Source of the DNA: Sindora glabra
Lineage: Eukaryota; Streptophyta; Magnoliopsida; Fabales; Fabaceae
DNA length: 64,000 nt
NCBI GenBank assembly: GCA_020226215.1
Contig: CM035226.1
Location: forward strand, 87,816,895-87,880,894
Reading direction: 5' to 3'
The first letter of the stretch is position 1. Each line of letters opens with the position of its first letter. The notes beneath the pieces are model-generated. The model was given only the letters and a program-made list of their open reading frames with translations, was not told the DNA's origin and ran no database searches. The position numbers and the translations under genes were made by a program. Of this stretch, positions 56,041 through 64,000 are shown one piece after another.

Positions 56041-56199
56041 GTGTTAAAATAAATTAAAATTTATGAATTGATTTATAATTAATATAATTTTATTTAATTT
56101 AAAATTGAAACTGATATAAAAAATAATAATAATAATTTGATTTAATAAAGGATTAATACTAGGACCGGTAATTAGAATTGAGACCGATGAGGCGCGGAA

Positions 56200-56990
56200 G
56201 AATTAAAAAAAAAATCTTGCATATCTCCATACCTTTTTATATGAAATTTGTTCAAGATGAAAATAAAAAATGATAATTCGCCCTCAATGATATGATAATA
56301 TTTTTAAATTTAAGATTCTGGAACCTGAAAGGCTCTGGGATGACACATGTTGGTTGAAGGTTTTAATTTATAAAAGAAAACGGCACATGTTGATTGATTT
56401 GTGTGTGTAAATCTTAAATTTTTAGGGGGGACGAGGACTTTCTCATGCAGTGGCATAGCCCAAAAAAGAAAAAAGTTGACCGGATCGAAATTATTAGAAT
56501 TATAAAAAATATATGATATAATTAAAAGTTATTAATAAATTATAATAAAAATTTTATTAAAAATCAAATTAAATTTAAGTAAACCATACGAACAGATAAT
56601 TTAAAAATTACTTACCTGATAATTTTGTCAAATTCACAAAATTAAACACTTTTACGGGGGTCAACTCTATTTATGAGATCAAATCATTACTTATAATATA
56701 TAATTTTGTTTTTGCACTTATTGGGTCAGTGGACCCCACTAGAGACAAGTTGCTCCGCCCCCGTTCTCATACGTGTGATCATTCTCCCTCATAAATTTGT
56801 TATTTCTTCGACAATTCTCGGAAAAATTGTAGTGATCCACGTTCTTGTATGCACATTTGATAGTAATCTTATAGTATATCGATGTTCAAACCCTATATAT
56901 ATATACCTATGTATTCTAATTTTGTTATTTGAAAATAGTCAATTTATTTTTGTATTTAAGTAAAAATTTATTATTATATATTAATATATC
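56200..56990 (+). repeat. Dispersed repeat family R, copy 4
   Basis: TTGCATATCTCCATACCTTT, TTCTGGAACCTGAAAGGCTC, TGACACATGTTGGTTGAAGG, the hAT-like insertion, GTAGTGATCCACGTTCTTG and GTCAATTTATTTTTGTATTT follow the R order. It is cut short after TTTAAGTAAAAATTTATTAT, where a palindromic MITE-like tail and block G copy 2 begin. The 85-codon frame 56706-56963 lies wholly inside R and is paralleled in the other copies. Confidence 0.7.
56448..56763 (+). mobile_element. hAT-like MITE, 316 bp, in R copy 4
   Basis: Starts CAGTGGCATAGCC and ends GTTGCTCCGCCCCCG, flanked by TTCTCATG (56440-56447) and TTCTCATA (56764-56771). The duplication is the same as in R copy 2, including the mismatch, so the insertion predates multiplication of R. 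Confidence 0.6.
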
Positions 56991-57019
56991 ATTACATTAA
57001 TAATATAAATTATCTTTTT

Positions 57020-57840
57020 TCTTAAACTAATTCACAACTTAAGATTGTGTTTGACAGGAGGTAAAAAAAATGAGAGAGAAAAAAAAATTTAAAAATTTTT
57101 CCTTTCTCTTATTTGAAGGAAGAAAGAAAATATTATATACCACATTTATGATTATTATTTTTAAATAATTAAAATTTTAAAAAAAATTATTTATTAATTC
57201 AAATTAAAAATTTTTAATTAAATTTCTCACCATCCAAATAAGCTGTAAATGAAAGAGGAACACAAATCATCTTTTTGCATCTCTTCAAGCGACGGGGACT
57301 TCACACCCTTCGTGAGGATCCAATTATATCCGAGAACGTTGCATTCTGGGTTATGTTATCTTTTCCTCCCTGTGACGAGTAGTAACAATACGAAAGTAAC
57401 GAAAGTGCACAGTTGGGCATTAGTTCAGCGGTACGATTTTTTATTCTTGGAATGCCCCCATTTTCACGTGAAGCCTCAGCACATGACGGTGGGTTGGGAC
57501 GACTCCACGGATAAAAGAAAACAAAGAGCAGAAAAAGTAATGGCTGCTACGTCGTACGTAGCACATGGCATCGGCAGCCGCAATTATATCCGTGAACAAG
57601 AAAATAATGGTTATGTCCTCTTTTCCTCCCTGTAATGAGTAACGAGAAAATAATGGTCCCGTGGTATGATTTTTTATTCTTGCCCCCACTTCACGTTCGG
57701 TCCCTGCACATGACGGAGGGGAATGGGAACTACGCGTATAAAAGAAAACAGGAGAGGTACAGTATTGTCCTTTTTGTTTCGTTTACAAACGTATCTCCAT
57801 TCATGAAATTTATTCAAGATGAAAATAAAAAATAATAATT
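57020..57840 (+). repeat. Duplicated block G, copy 2, plus 104-bp and R-head pieces
   Basis: 57020-57480 copies 53840-54290, including the tRNA-like head at 57411. Then come GATAAAAGAAAAC (R head), AAAAAGTAATGGCTGCTACG and CGTACGTAGCACATGGCATC (104-bp family), a second shortened tRNA-like block (57655-57700) and a second R head to CGCCCTCAATGATAA. The 128-codon frame 57249-57635 is the longest in the region, but it crosses these repeat joins and has no family resemblance, so it is not called. Confidence 0.55.
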
Positions 57841-58019
57841 CGCCCTCAATGATAATATTTTTATGGATCGGTAATTTTCATGAAACTTTTGTAGATTTAA
57901 GATTGTAGTGAGGTGGCCAAGTAAAAATTATTAAATAAAATTAGATACAAATAATTATTATATGTAATCTTGTCTAATAATTTTATTTTAACCATCTTAT
58001 TATGGGTTTTATATTTATA

Positions 58020-58540
58020 TAGGCATTAGTCAGAGACTCTAATACCTTAGTAAAAAGTTAAGGTATTAAACCTGGTTGATGTGACTCATTAACCACCACC
58101 AAATCAGTCCAAAAAAAGCACGAAAAATTTCATTCAAATCCATCAAATTATAGTAATTGAAGTTTTTACCTTGATTAAATATAATTTTTACTAAGTAATT
58201 ATATACAATATTTAAATAATTTCATATAATTATACATCTTTTATTATATGATCAAATAATTTTATATTACTATATAATAATTATATGTTCAAATTAATTG
58301 TAGAATTTAAAAAATTAATAAAAATAGTATGAATATCAAATTAGTACAACTTAATTGCATAATTAAATATATAATTTCTTAAAAAAATTTATTAAATATA
58401 TTATCAAATCAGATATAACCAACTAATTATAATTGAACATAAAATTTTAATCAATTCAACGTCTATTTATTAAAAATTTGATTAATTCTAATACTATTAA
58501 TATTTAAGAATGTTCAATTTAATCTGATTACAAAGTTGGG
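58020..58540 (-). repeat. Dispersed repeat family C, copy 2 (inverted)
   Basis: Its reverse complement follows 5560-6050: AATCAAATTTTTAATAAATA, ATTTGATAATATATTTAATA, ATCATATAATAAAAGATGTA, TTAGTAAAAATTATATTTAA and GGACTGATTTGGTGGTGGTT. 57850-58020 to its left is AT-rich without identified content. Confidence 0.65.
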
Positions 58541-58774
58541 TGGATTGAGATTTTTATAATTCTTTTTTAAAAAGAGGTACTTCATACATTTTTCTCCTAA
58601 AATTTGACAAATCTAATAAATGTTAAAAATATATTTTTGAATTACAAAAAAGAAAATATATTAAATTCTTACTTCACTTCAAGCCACGCTTTTAATAAAA
58701 ATATACTAACGTAATAAAACATAGTAATTGAAAATGTTGGCCTTTTCAACGTTAGAGGTTTATTAGTTTTTTTT

Positions 58775-59886
58775 TTTAAATTATTCTTGGGGCTCATTAG
58801 TGGATATCAACTCATAATACTAATAATAAAAAAAAAAAGATAAGAGCAACTAACTATGAGACTATTTTATATTTGAGCTTAATTTTTCATATTTATTCAT
58901 ATTTTTGTTTAATTAATGGATATTTATTTATATTTTTCATATACATTTAATCCAACTATATCAGTATAGCTAAGTGGCAAAGGCAAATTTAGAAAAAAGT
59001 TTAAAACCGTTCATATTTTTCATAACTTACTTATAACAACTCAAAAGTTTTCATATTTTTTTTAATACAATTTTCTTGAAGTTTCAGATTTTTTTGGACT
59101 TACACACAAAATTTGTACTAAAGCATAAATTTCTATGAAAAATTATTAAGAGTTTATATAAATTATTCTTGGGGCTCATTAGTGGATATCAACTCATAAT
59201 ACTAATAAAAAAAAAGATAAGAGCAACTAATTATGAGACTATTTTATATTTGACCTTAATTTTAAATTTCTATTAAATATAATTATGAATTAAAAAATAT
59301 GTATATAAAATATAAATGGAATAATTTTTTAAAATTTTTGTTTGATAAATTTTTAGACAACTTTATTTTAAGTGCCTATGAATTGAATAACATATATTAA
59401 AATAGATTTAAAATTCTTATAATTTTAATTAGATATTTATTCATATGCATTTAATTCAACTATATCAGTATAAGTTTCAAGGGCAAATTTAGAAAAAGTT
59501 TAAAATCATTCATATTTTTCATAACTTACTTATAACAACTTAAAAGTTTTGATTTTTTTTATAATATAATTTTCTTGAAGTTTCAATTTTTTTTAACTTA
59601 CACACGAAATTTGTACTAAAATATGAATTTCTATGAAAATTATTAAGAGTTCCTATTAAAATCTCAACTTTCATGTAAGAGTGCAAAAGAAAATTTCTTA
59701 CTAAATTCTAAATCTTCTACCCTTAATTGGCATTGATAATTTGACTCAAAAATTAACATAATCAATGTTATATATTTTACTAACTTTTTCAAGCAAAATA
59801 GTTCTAAATTTTTCATGTACCCCAAGTACAATATGGACAAATAAACCAGTTAAAAAATAAGAAATTTTGATATTTTATGTATTCAT
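58775..59886 (+). repeat. Repeat family B, partial copy 2 and full copy 3 in tandem
   Basis: CTTGGGGCTCATTAGTGGAT begins at about 58789 and again at about 59169, a spacing of about 380 bases. The first is a truncated unit ending CACACAAAATTTGTACTAAA; the second runs the full length to TGATATTTTATGTATTCAT. Copy 3 is very close to 4325-5090. Confidence 0.7.
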
Positions 59887-60404
59887 ATAAAAATTACTTA
59901 CGTGATAAATTTGTCAAATTCATAAATTTAAATACTTTTACAGGGATCAAAATTATTCTATTTATTGGATCAAATCATTACTTATAAGTGTATAATTTTG
60001 TTTTTGCAATTAGTGGGTCAATTGACCCCACTAAAGACCAAGTTGCTCCGCCCCTACTCTCATGCATGTAATCATTCTCCCTCGCAAATTCGTTATTTAT
60101 TCAACAATTCTCGGAAAAATTGTAGTGATCCACATTCTTGTATGCACATTTGATAATAATCTTATAGTATATCAATGTTCAAACCCTATATATATATATG
60201 TATGTATTCTAATTTTGCTATTTGAAAATAGTCAATTTATTTTTGTGTTTAAGTAAAAATTTGTTATTATCAGCAGAAAAAACTTTTGAATTTTTTTTAA
60301 ATATTTGATGTGAAGCATCACATAAAGCAACACCCTAAGACAACTTAAAAAAAATCATGCGTAATTATATTGGTTAAGAAATCGTAAGCTTTGAACGCCT
60401 ATAT
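59887..60404 (+). repeat. Repeat family R, copy 5, 5'-truncated and interrupted
   Basis: R sequence starts abruptly inside the hAT-like insertion (AAAATTACTTACGTGATAAA) directly after family B, continues through its right end (GTTGCTCCGCCCCTA at about 60056), GTAGTGATCCACATTCTTGT, GAAGCATCACATAAAGCAAC and TTTGAACGCCTATAT. It is then cut by CACTA. The rest of R should lie on the far side of the CACTA element, outside the window. The frames 59965-60256 are shared repeat by-products. Confidence 0.7.
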
Positions 60405-60790
60405 CACTACAGCAAAAAAGATCTTTAGCGATGATAATTGTCATTGATGAAGAGCGTTCGATCATCGGTAAATGCAAAAGTTGTCATTAAAAATATAGTC
60501 GATATAGTTTCATAAGTGAAACAACCAACACCGATGACATTCAGTCGACGCTAAAAGTGCGATCTTCTACGATGACATTATTGTCGCTATTGGTTAAAAA
60601 GTCGCCGCTGAAGCCTAAACTTTTAGCGACAACATTGTTGTCACTGTAAGTTCAGACTTTAGCGACGACACCGTTATCGTTGAAAATTCAAGATTCAACG
60701 ATGACTTTGTCGTCAGTGAAAGTTTGGCTTCAACGACGATATTTTGTACCTATAGTGACGACAATGTCACCGCTAAAGGTTTTTTGAATT
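60405..60790. repeat. CACTA terminal inverted repeat and subterminal repeat array
   Basis: The end CACTACAGCAAAAAAG is followed by about a dozen variants of TTTAGCGACGACA or TTCAACGATGAC in both orientations, for example TTTAGCGATGATAATTGTC, CTTTTAGCGACAACATTG, TTTAGCGACGACACCG, TTCAACGACGATATT and TGTCACCGCTAAAG. In CACTA elements these subterminal motifs are the binding sites for the TNPA-type protein. Confidence 0.8.
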
Positions 60791-61117
60791 TTTTTAAAAA
60801 ATTTAAATTAAAATTATCGTTATAATTAAGTGTATTTCAAATAATATATTATATTTAACAACATAATCTAAAATATTCTTTGTTTGAATTCATTTGAATT
60901 ATATTTATCTTTTTGAATTTAATTTAATATAAATTACACAACTACAATACATCAATAGTACTAATAATACTGTCTAACAATTTGATCCAACATAAAAAAA
61001 AGAATACTCATAAAGCAATTATAAAAATAGTATTTATATGAATAATTCTAAATACATAATCCATGTAAATGTGTATATATAAAAAATATAAATATAAATA
61101 TACATATACATAATATA

Positions 61118-62937
61118 CTACAAGGAAGGGATGTGGAAGTATGTCGATGTATCCTCATCAGTGCCATCATCATCGTCATCGTCATCCTAGCAACGAGGAT
61201 GATAAAATGATGGTGACAGTTGAGAAGGACCAGGTGGCTGAGTAGCAGGTGTAGTCACAAATCTACTCGGCCCAAGTGGTATAACAGCAGCAAATGGAGG
61301 CGGCAGTAGGACAATACCCTATTGTCTAAGAATGGAGGTAATCTCAGTAAGGTAAGTCCTAAGTTAATGCTGCATCTATTGCTGCTGTGTAATCTATTGT
61401 TGCTGTTGTGTAATCTATTGCTGCTACTGATCCAACTGCTACTGCTCCTCCTGAATTAACCATTGGCTCTGCTGTAACTACTCCTATAACTCACCGACTT
61501 GAGATACGGACTGTGAGCTTACCCCAGCACTAAAAGTGCTCGCCGAATGATAGGATTGACCAGCTAGCACATGTCCAACAACCCTCTTGTACCCTAAACG
61601 AGTGCCAAGTACCTCATCGGTGATGGCAGCCTCATCTATCTATACAGGAGTTACAGGCAAGGTAGTAGATGATATATTAGACTATGCGTACTGAGTCACA
61701 AGCTCAGTCATCCTAACCTTAAATTATCAAAATAAAATTCAAAAATAAATCTTACAAGATATATTCTTAAAATTCTATTTAAAATATAAAATTTAACTAG
61801 CTTACATATTGCCTCTGAGGGATCAGATGCACCCACTCCCCCGACCTATATGTGTGTTAGTCCTTAAAATTCTTAGTAAATGATTATAGCTCACCAGTAT
61901 CTCTATTTCTCTGTTCATTTTTTGTAAGAGAAAAAAAAGATGAAATAAATAAATAATGAACAAAAAGCTATGTAATAAAATATACCATTTAAAAAATAAA
62001 TAAAAAAGTTAAATTACTTTATCAAAACGATGTGCAGCAATAGACTTTGACCCATGTCGATCATTCACAACCTTTTGCGCTCTATTACTTACATTCCTCC
62101 TAGATAACTCCTACAAATTAAAAAAATTATTAAATTTTTTTGTTTACAATTTAGATATGTGAAATAATGACCTAATCCCATAAAATGTCATACTTACCCT
62201 GTACTCATCACTATTAAAAAAGTCCACACACCTCTGTCATGTTTGCGGTGAGACAAATTGGGGCACACAACGTCTAGCATGATTTAAATCATAGTCCTGG
62301 TATCGATCACCTCCTTGCTTTAAAAAATGCTTGTTCAACCTGTACTTCCAATTTCTGTACAGGTTTGCAGCAATCCGCATTAAATCGGAGATCTCTTTAT
62401 CTTAGTTACCCTCAGAGATGCCCTAGAACTTGAAGTGGAACTGCATTAGAAGACATTTAATAAATTTGTGAGTAATATATTTTTAAGGTTCAATCTCAAA
62501 AGGATTAATTTAGCAAATGGATGAGATAGATACTTACACAAACCTCCTGCATAACTCTATCTTAGATCTACTGAGGTACAGCTCGCTATGGCTTATAATA
62601 AGGTGACACGTGCGAGATGACTAGCATTATCACCAATTGCTGTCATGTACCAGTCGTATCGAACTATACAAGCACCGATCTCCCCCCACCCTTGCCTCTC
62701 TTCTCGTACAGCCTGAGGGAGCTATTCGAACCCTTCTTTCTCAATGCTACCACTTCAATAGATAAAGAAAAATATCCATAATATAAACAAGATATTTAAT
62801 CAATCTCAAGTATGCACAATTAAGAACAGATACTTGATCCCTCGTACTGTGGTGAAATATGGGTGAGTTGCTGCGATGGGTCGCTTCTAGCATCACTTTC
62901 GTGGTGTCCTGCCTCAACATCTGCCATAATTGAAATA
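61118..62937 (-). pseudogene. CACTA second gene (En/Spm-type, Transposase_24-like) remnant
   Basis: Start ATG at 62937: MADVEAGHHESDARSDPSQQ then LTHISPQYEGS, with a donor at about 62833. Later exons read YDWYMTAIGDNASHLARVTL (the '.IG.NA..L' block), then MRIAANLYRNWKYRLNKHFL, DYDLNHARRCVPQFVSPQT, RCVDFFNSDEYR and ELSRRNVSNRAQKVVNDRHG before SKSIAAHRFDK, which matches the 'N..NR.K....H..GS.SF' block of plant Ptta/En/Spm proteins. Farther on come WVHLIPQRQY, ITDEVLGTRLGYKRVVGHVL, a glutamine-rich stretch with many stops, and an acidic tail DDDDDGTDEDTSTYFHIPSL before a TAG at 61118-61120. Intron-like AT-rich gaps separate exons. Stops show decay. Confidence 0.7.
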
Positions 62938-63071
62938 ATACACATTATACAAGTAGTTAATGGAGAATTCATAGTCAAATTGAATGATTAAAGGGTATAA
63001 CTTTTTGCAATCATATAGATTATTTAAACAATCATGCTTACAATTACGAGTTGTAGTTAGAATATCTTATT

Positions 63072-64000
63072 TTATCCCCAGTTTGAATCAGTGTCGGTGA
63101 ACCTAACAGACTCAGGGTCATCGGTTTCTCCTTTGTTATCAGATTGCAAAGGCCTCTCATCCTTATAATCATTAATCATTTCGTCTTCAAAACTATTATC
63201 ATCATCGATGAAGGCGTCTTCTCCATAAGCGCCAAATCCAACATTCCTGGAAGGTGGAATGATTGAAGGACCATTTCTTTCATTACTTAGATTTATTAGA
63301 TGAAAATCTTCAAGATCAACTGTGAGGTTGAAATTAGATGAGTTACTATCCTGCAGAAATAATAAGTCCTATGCACTATCTCCATTATTGGGTAGATCCC
63401 ATATGTCGTGATGCACCAAATTATGGACGACCCTCCAATTTGGTCCATTAAGGAGATCCTTAATGTAAAATACTTGTTTTGCTTGGGTAGCAAGTATGTA
63501 AGGATCTTCTTTGTACCATTGCCGAATAATAGAGATGCTTGTGATATTCTTATCAATGTAAAGTTTCTTCTTTATAGGATCAATGTCATATCACTTGCAT
63601 TTAAATAAAGTTACATTGCACCTATTTAAATAAGTCAACTCAATGATTTCTTTCAATACACCATAGAATATGTTACCATCAATTCCTGGAACAGAAATAC
63701 CACTGTTTTATGTTTTATGCTTTGCATCCTGAGTTTCGACTACAAAGCGCACTCAATTCACAATACACGCAGAATATATCATGATAGTAAAATTGGGACC
63801 AGAGGCTAATGATAGTAGCTCTTGAGTGCCTTCTGGAGAATTGTTCCTATATAAATGATACATATAAGAAAATAGCAATTTTTTTAAGAATTAAATTGAA
63901 AGATTAGTACGAGTAATAAACAATATTTGGGATATTAGTTTAATGAATTTGAGAAGAACAAACCCTTACCTTCGAGTAAAACTACGAGGGGAATTTGGTT
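63072..64000 (-). pseudogene. CACTA TNP2-like transposase C-terminal part (DUF4216) remnant
   Basis: The minus frame reads NNSPEGTQELLSLASGPNFT, an NSGISVPGIDGNIFYGVLKE block, IIELTYLNRCNVTLFKCK, a TGA where relatives have Trp (CDW), then YDIDPIKKKLYID, RQWYKEDPYILATQAKQVFY, IKDLLNGPNWRVVHN and HDIWDLPN. This is the DUF4216 domain found at the C-terminus of plant CACTA transposases. An acidic tail (DAFIDDDNSFEDEMINDY) follows to TAA at 63072-63074. Stops within the domain mostly look like CAA to TAA or TGG to TGA. The catalytic part lies beyond 64000. An intron boundary (CGAAG|GTAAGG at about 63970) is visible. Confidence 0.8.

Larger units (their letters stand above)
60405..64000 (-). mobile_element. 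CACTA (En/Spm) DNA transposon, 3' part
   Basis: A terminal CACTACAGCAAAAAAGATCT at 60405 is followed by subterminal repeats. Two minus-strand gene remnants point toward this end: a TNP2-type transposase C-terminus (63072-64000) upstream and an En/Spm-type second gene (61118-62937) downstream, the usual CACTA order. Comparison with the uninterrupted R copy at about 25409 shows insertion right after CGCCTATAT, giving a likely 3-bp target TAT or ATA. The other end is outside the window. Stops in both genes show it is inactive. Confidence 0.85.

Noticed and set aside
56706..56963. 85-codon open frame similar to frames at 3480, 25020 and 59965
   Set aside because: All four lie at the same place in repeat R; conservation follows the DNA repeat, with no coding pattern and different truncations.
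57249..57635. 128-codon open frame
   Set aside because: It crosses the joins of block G, an R head and the 104-bp family, and block G copy 1 does not keep the frame.
1..64000. A previously undescribed multi-gene system
   Set aside because: Every recognisable gene belongs to known families (CNL, copia, Harbinger, CACTA) and all are broken; the remaining novelty lies in unclassified repeats, not in a gene cluster.

Overview
This is a gene-poor, very AT-rich stretch of a plant nuclear genome. A coiled-coil NB-ARC-LRR (CNL) resistance-gene relative and Ty1/copia, PIF/Harbinger and CACTA (En/Spm) remnants all point to a plant. The RGA-like CNL style suggests a eudicot, probably woody, but the species cannot be fixed from this window. 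I see no intact protein-coding gene, no rRNA, no confident tRNA and no CRISPR array. Almost everything is a decayed transposon, a dispersed repeat or a duplicated block.

Layout. 1-2.9 kb: 3' half of a decayed Ty1/copia element. 2.9-11 kb: dispersed repeats (families named here R, B, C and D) and AT-rich filler. 10.9-12.4 kb: a 104-bp tandem repeat, a tRNA-like repeat head and a small inverted-repeat element. 12.6-17.5 kb: an element whose two ends carry GGCGCC-rich hairpins in inverted orientation. 17.5-25.7 kb: a tandem duplication, a second inverted-repeat element and repeat R. 25.7-31.3 kb: a PIF/Harbinger element with remnants of its SANT/Myb-like gene and its DDE transposase; both aspartates of the catalytic triad read as asparagine. 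32.2-33.2 kb: second copy of family D. 33.2-39.3 kb: a degenerate AT-rich repeat array interrupted by an unidentified GC-richer, coding-like island (36.45-37.2 kb).

41.4-45.2 kb, minus strand: the one resistance-type gene. It is a CNL with about 19 cytoplasmic-type LRRs, broken by a small deletion/frameshift, an in-frame TGA, a frameshift and an early terminal TGA. Its NB-ARC motifs are otherwise well preserved, so it looks like a young pseudogene, or an allele whose lesions should be checked against reads.

45.3-60.4 kb: more repeats, including duplicated blocks F and G and four R-family pieces. 60.4-64 kb: one end of a CACTA transposon inserted into an R copy. Its terminal inverted repeat, subterminal repeats, En/Spm-type second gene and the C-terminal part of a TNP2-like transposase are visible; the other end lies beyond the window.

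The genes do not form a pathway. The connecting theme is repeat nesting: R copies that themselves contain a hAT-like insertion with its target duplication were multiplied, recombined with family B and then interrupted by CACTA. I found no convincing new functional system. The best second looks are the GGCGCC hairpin element, the LRR expansion in the CNL, the multi-copy composite repeats and the GC-rich island at 36.5 kb.
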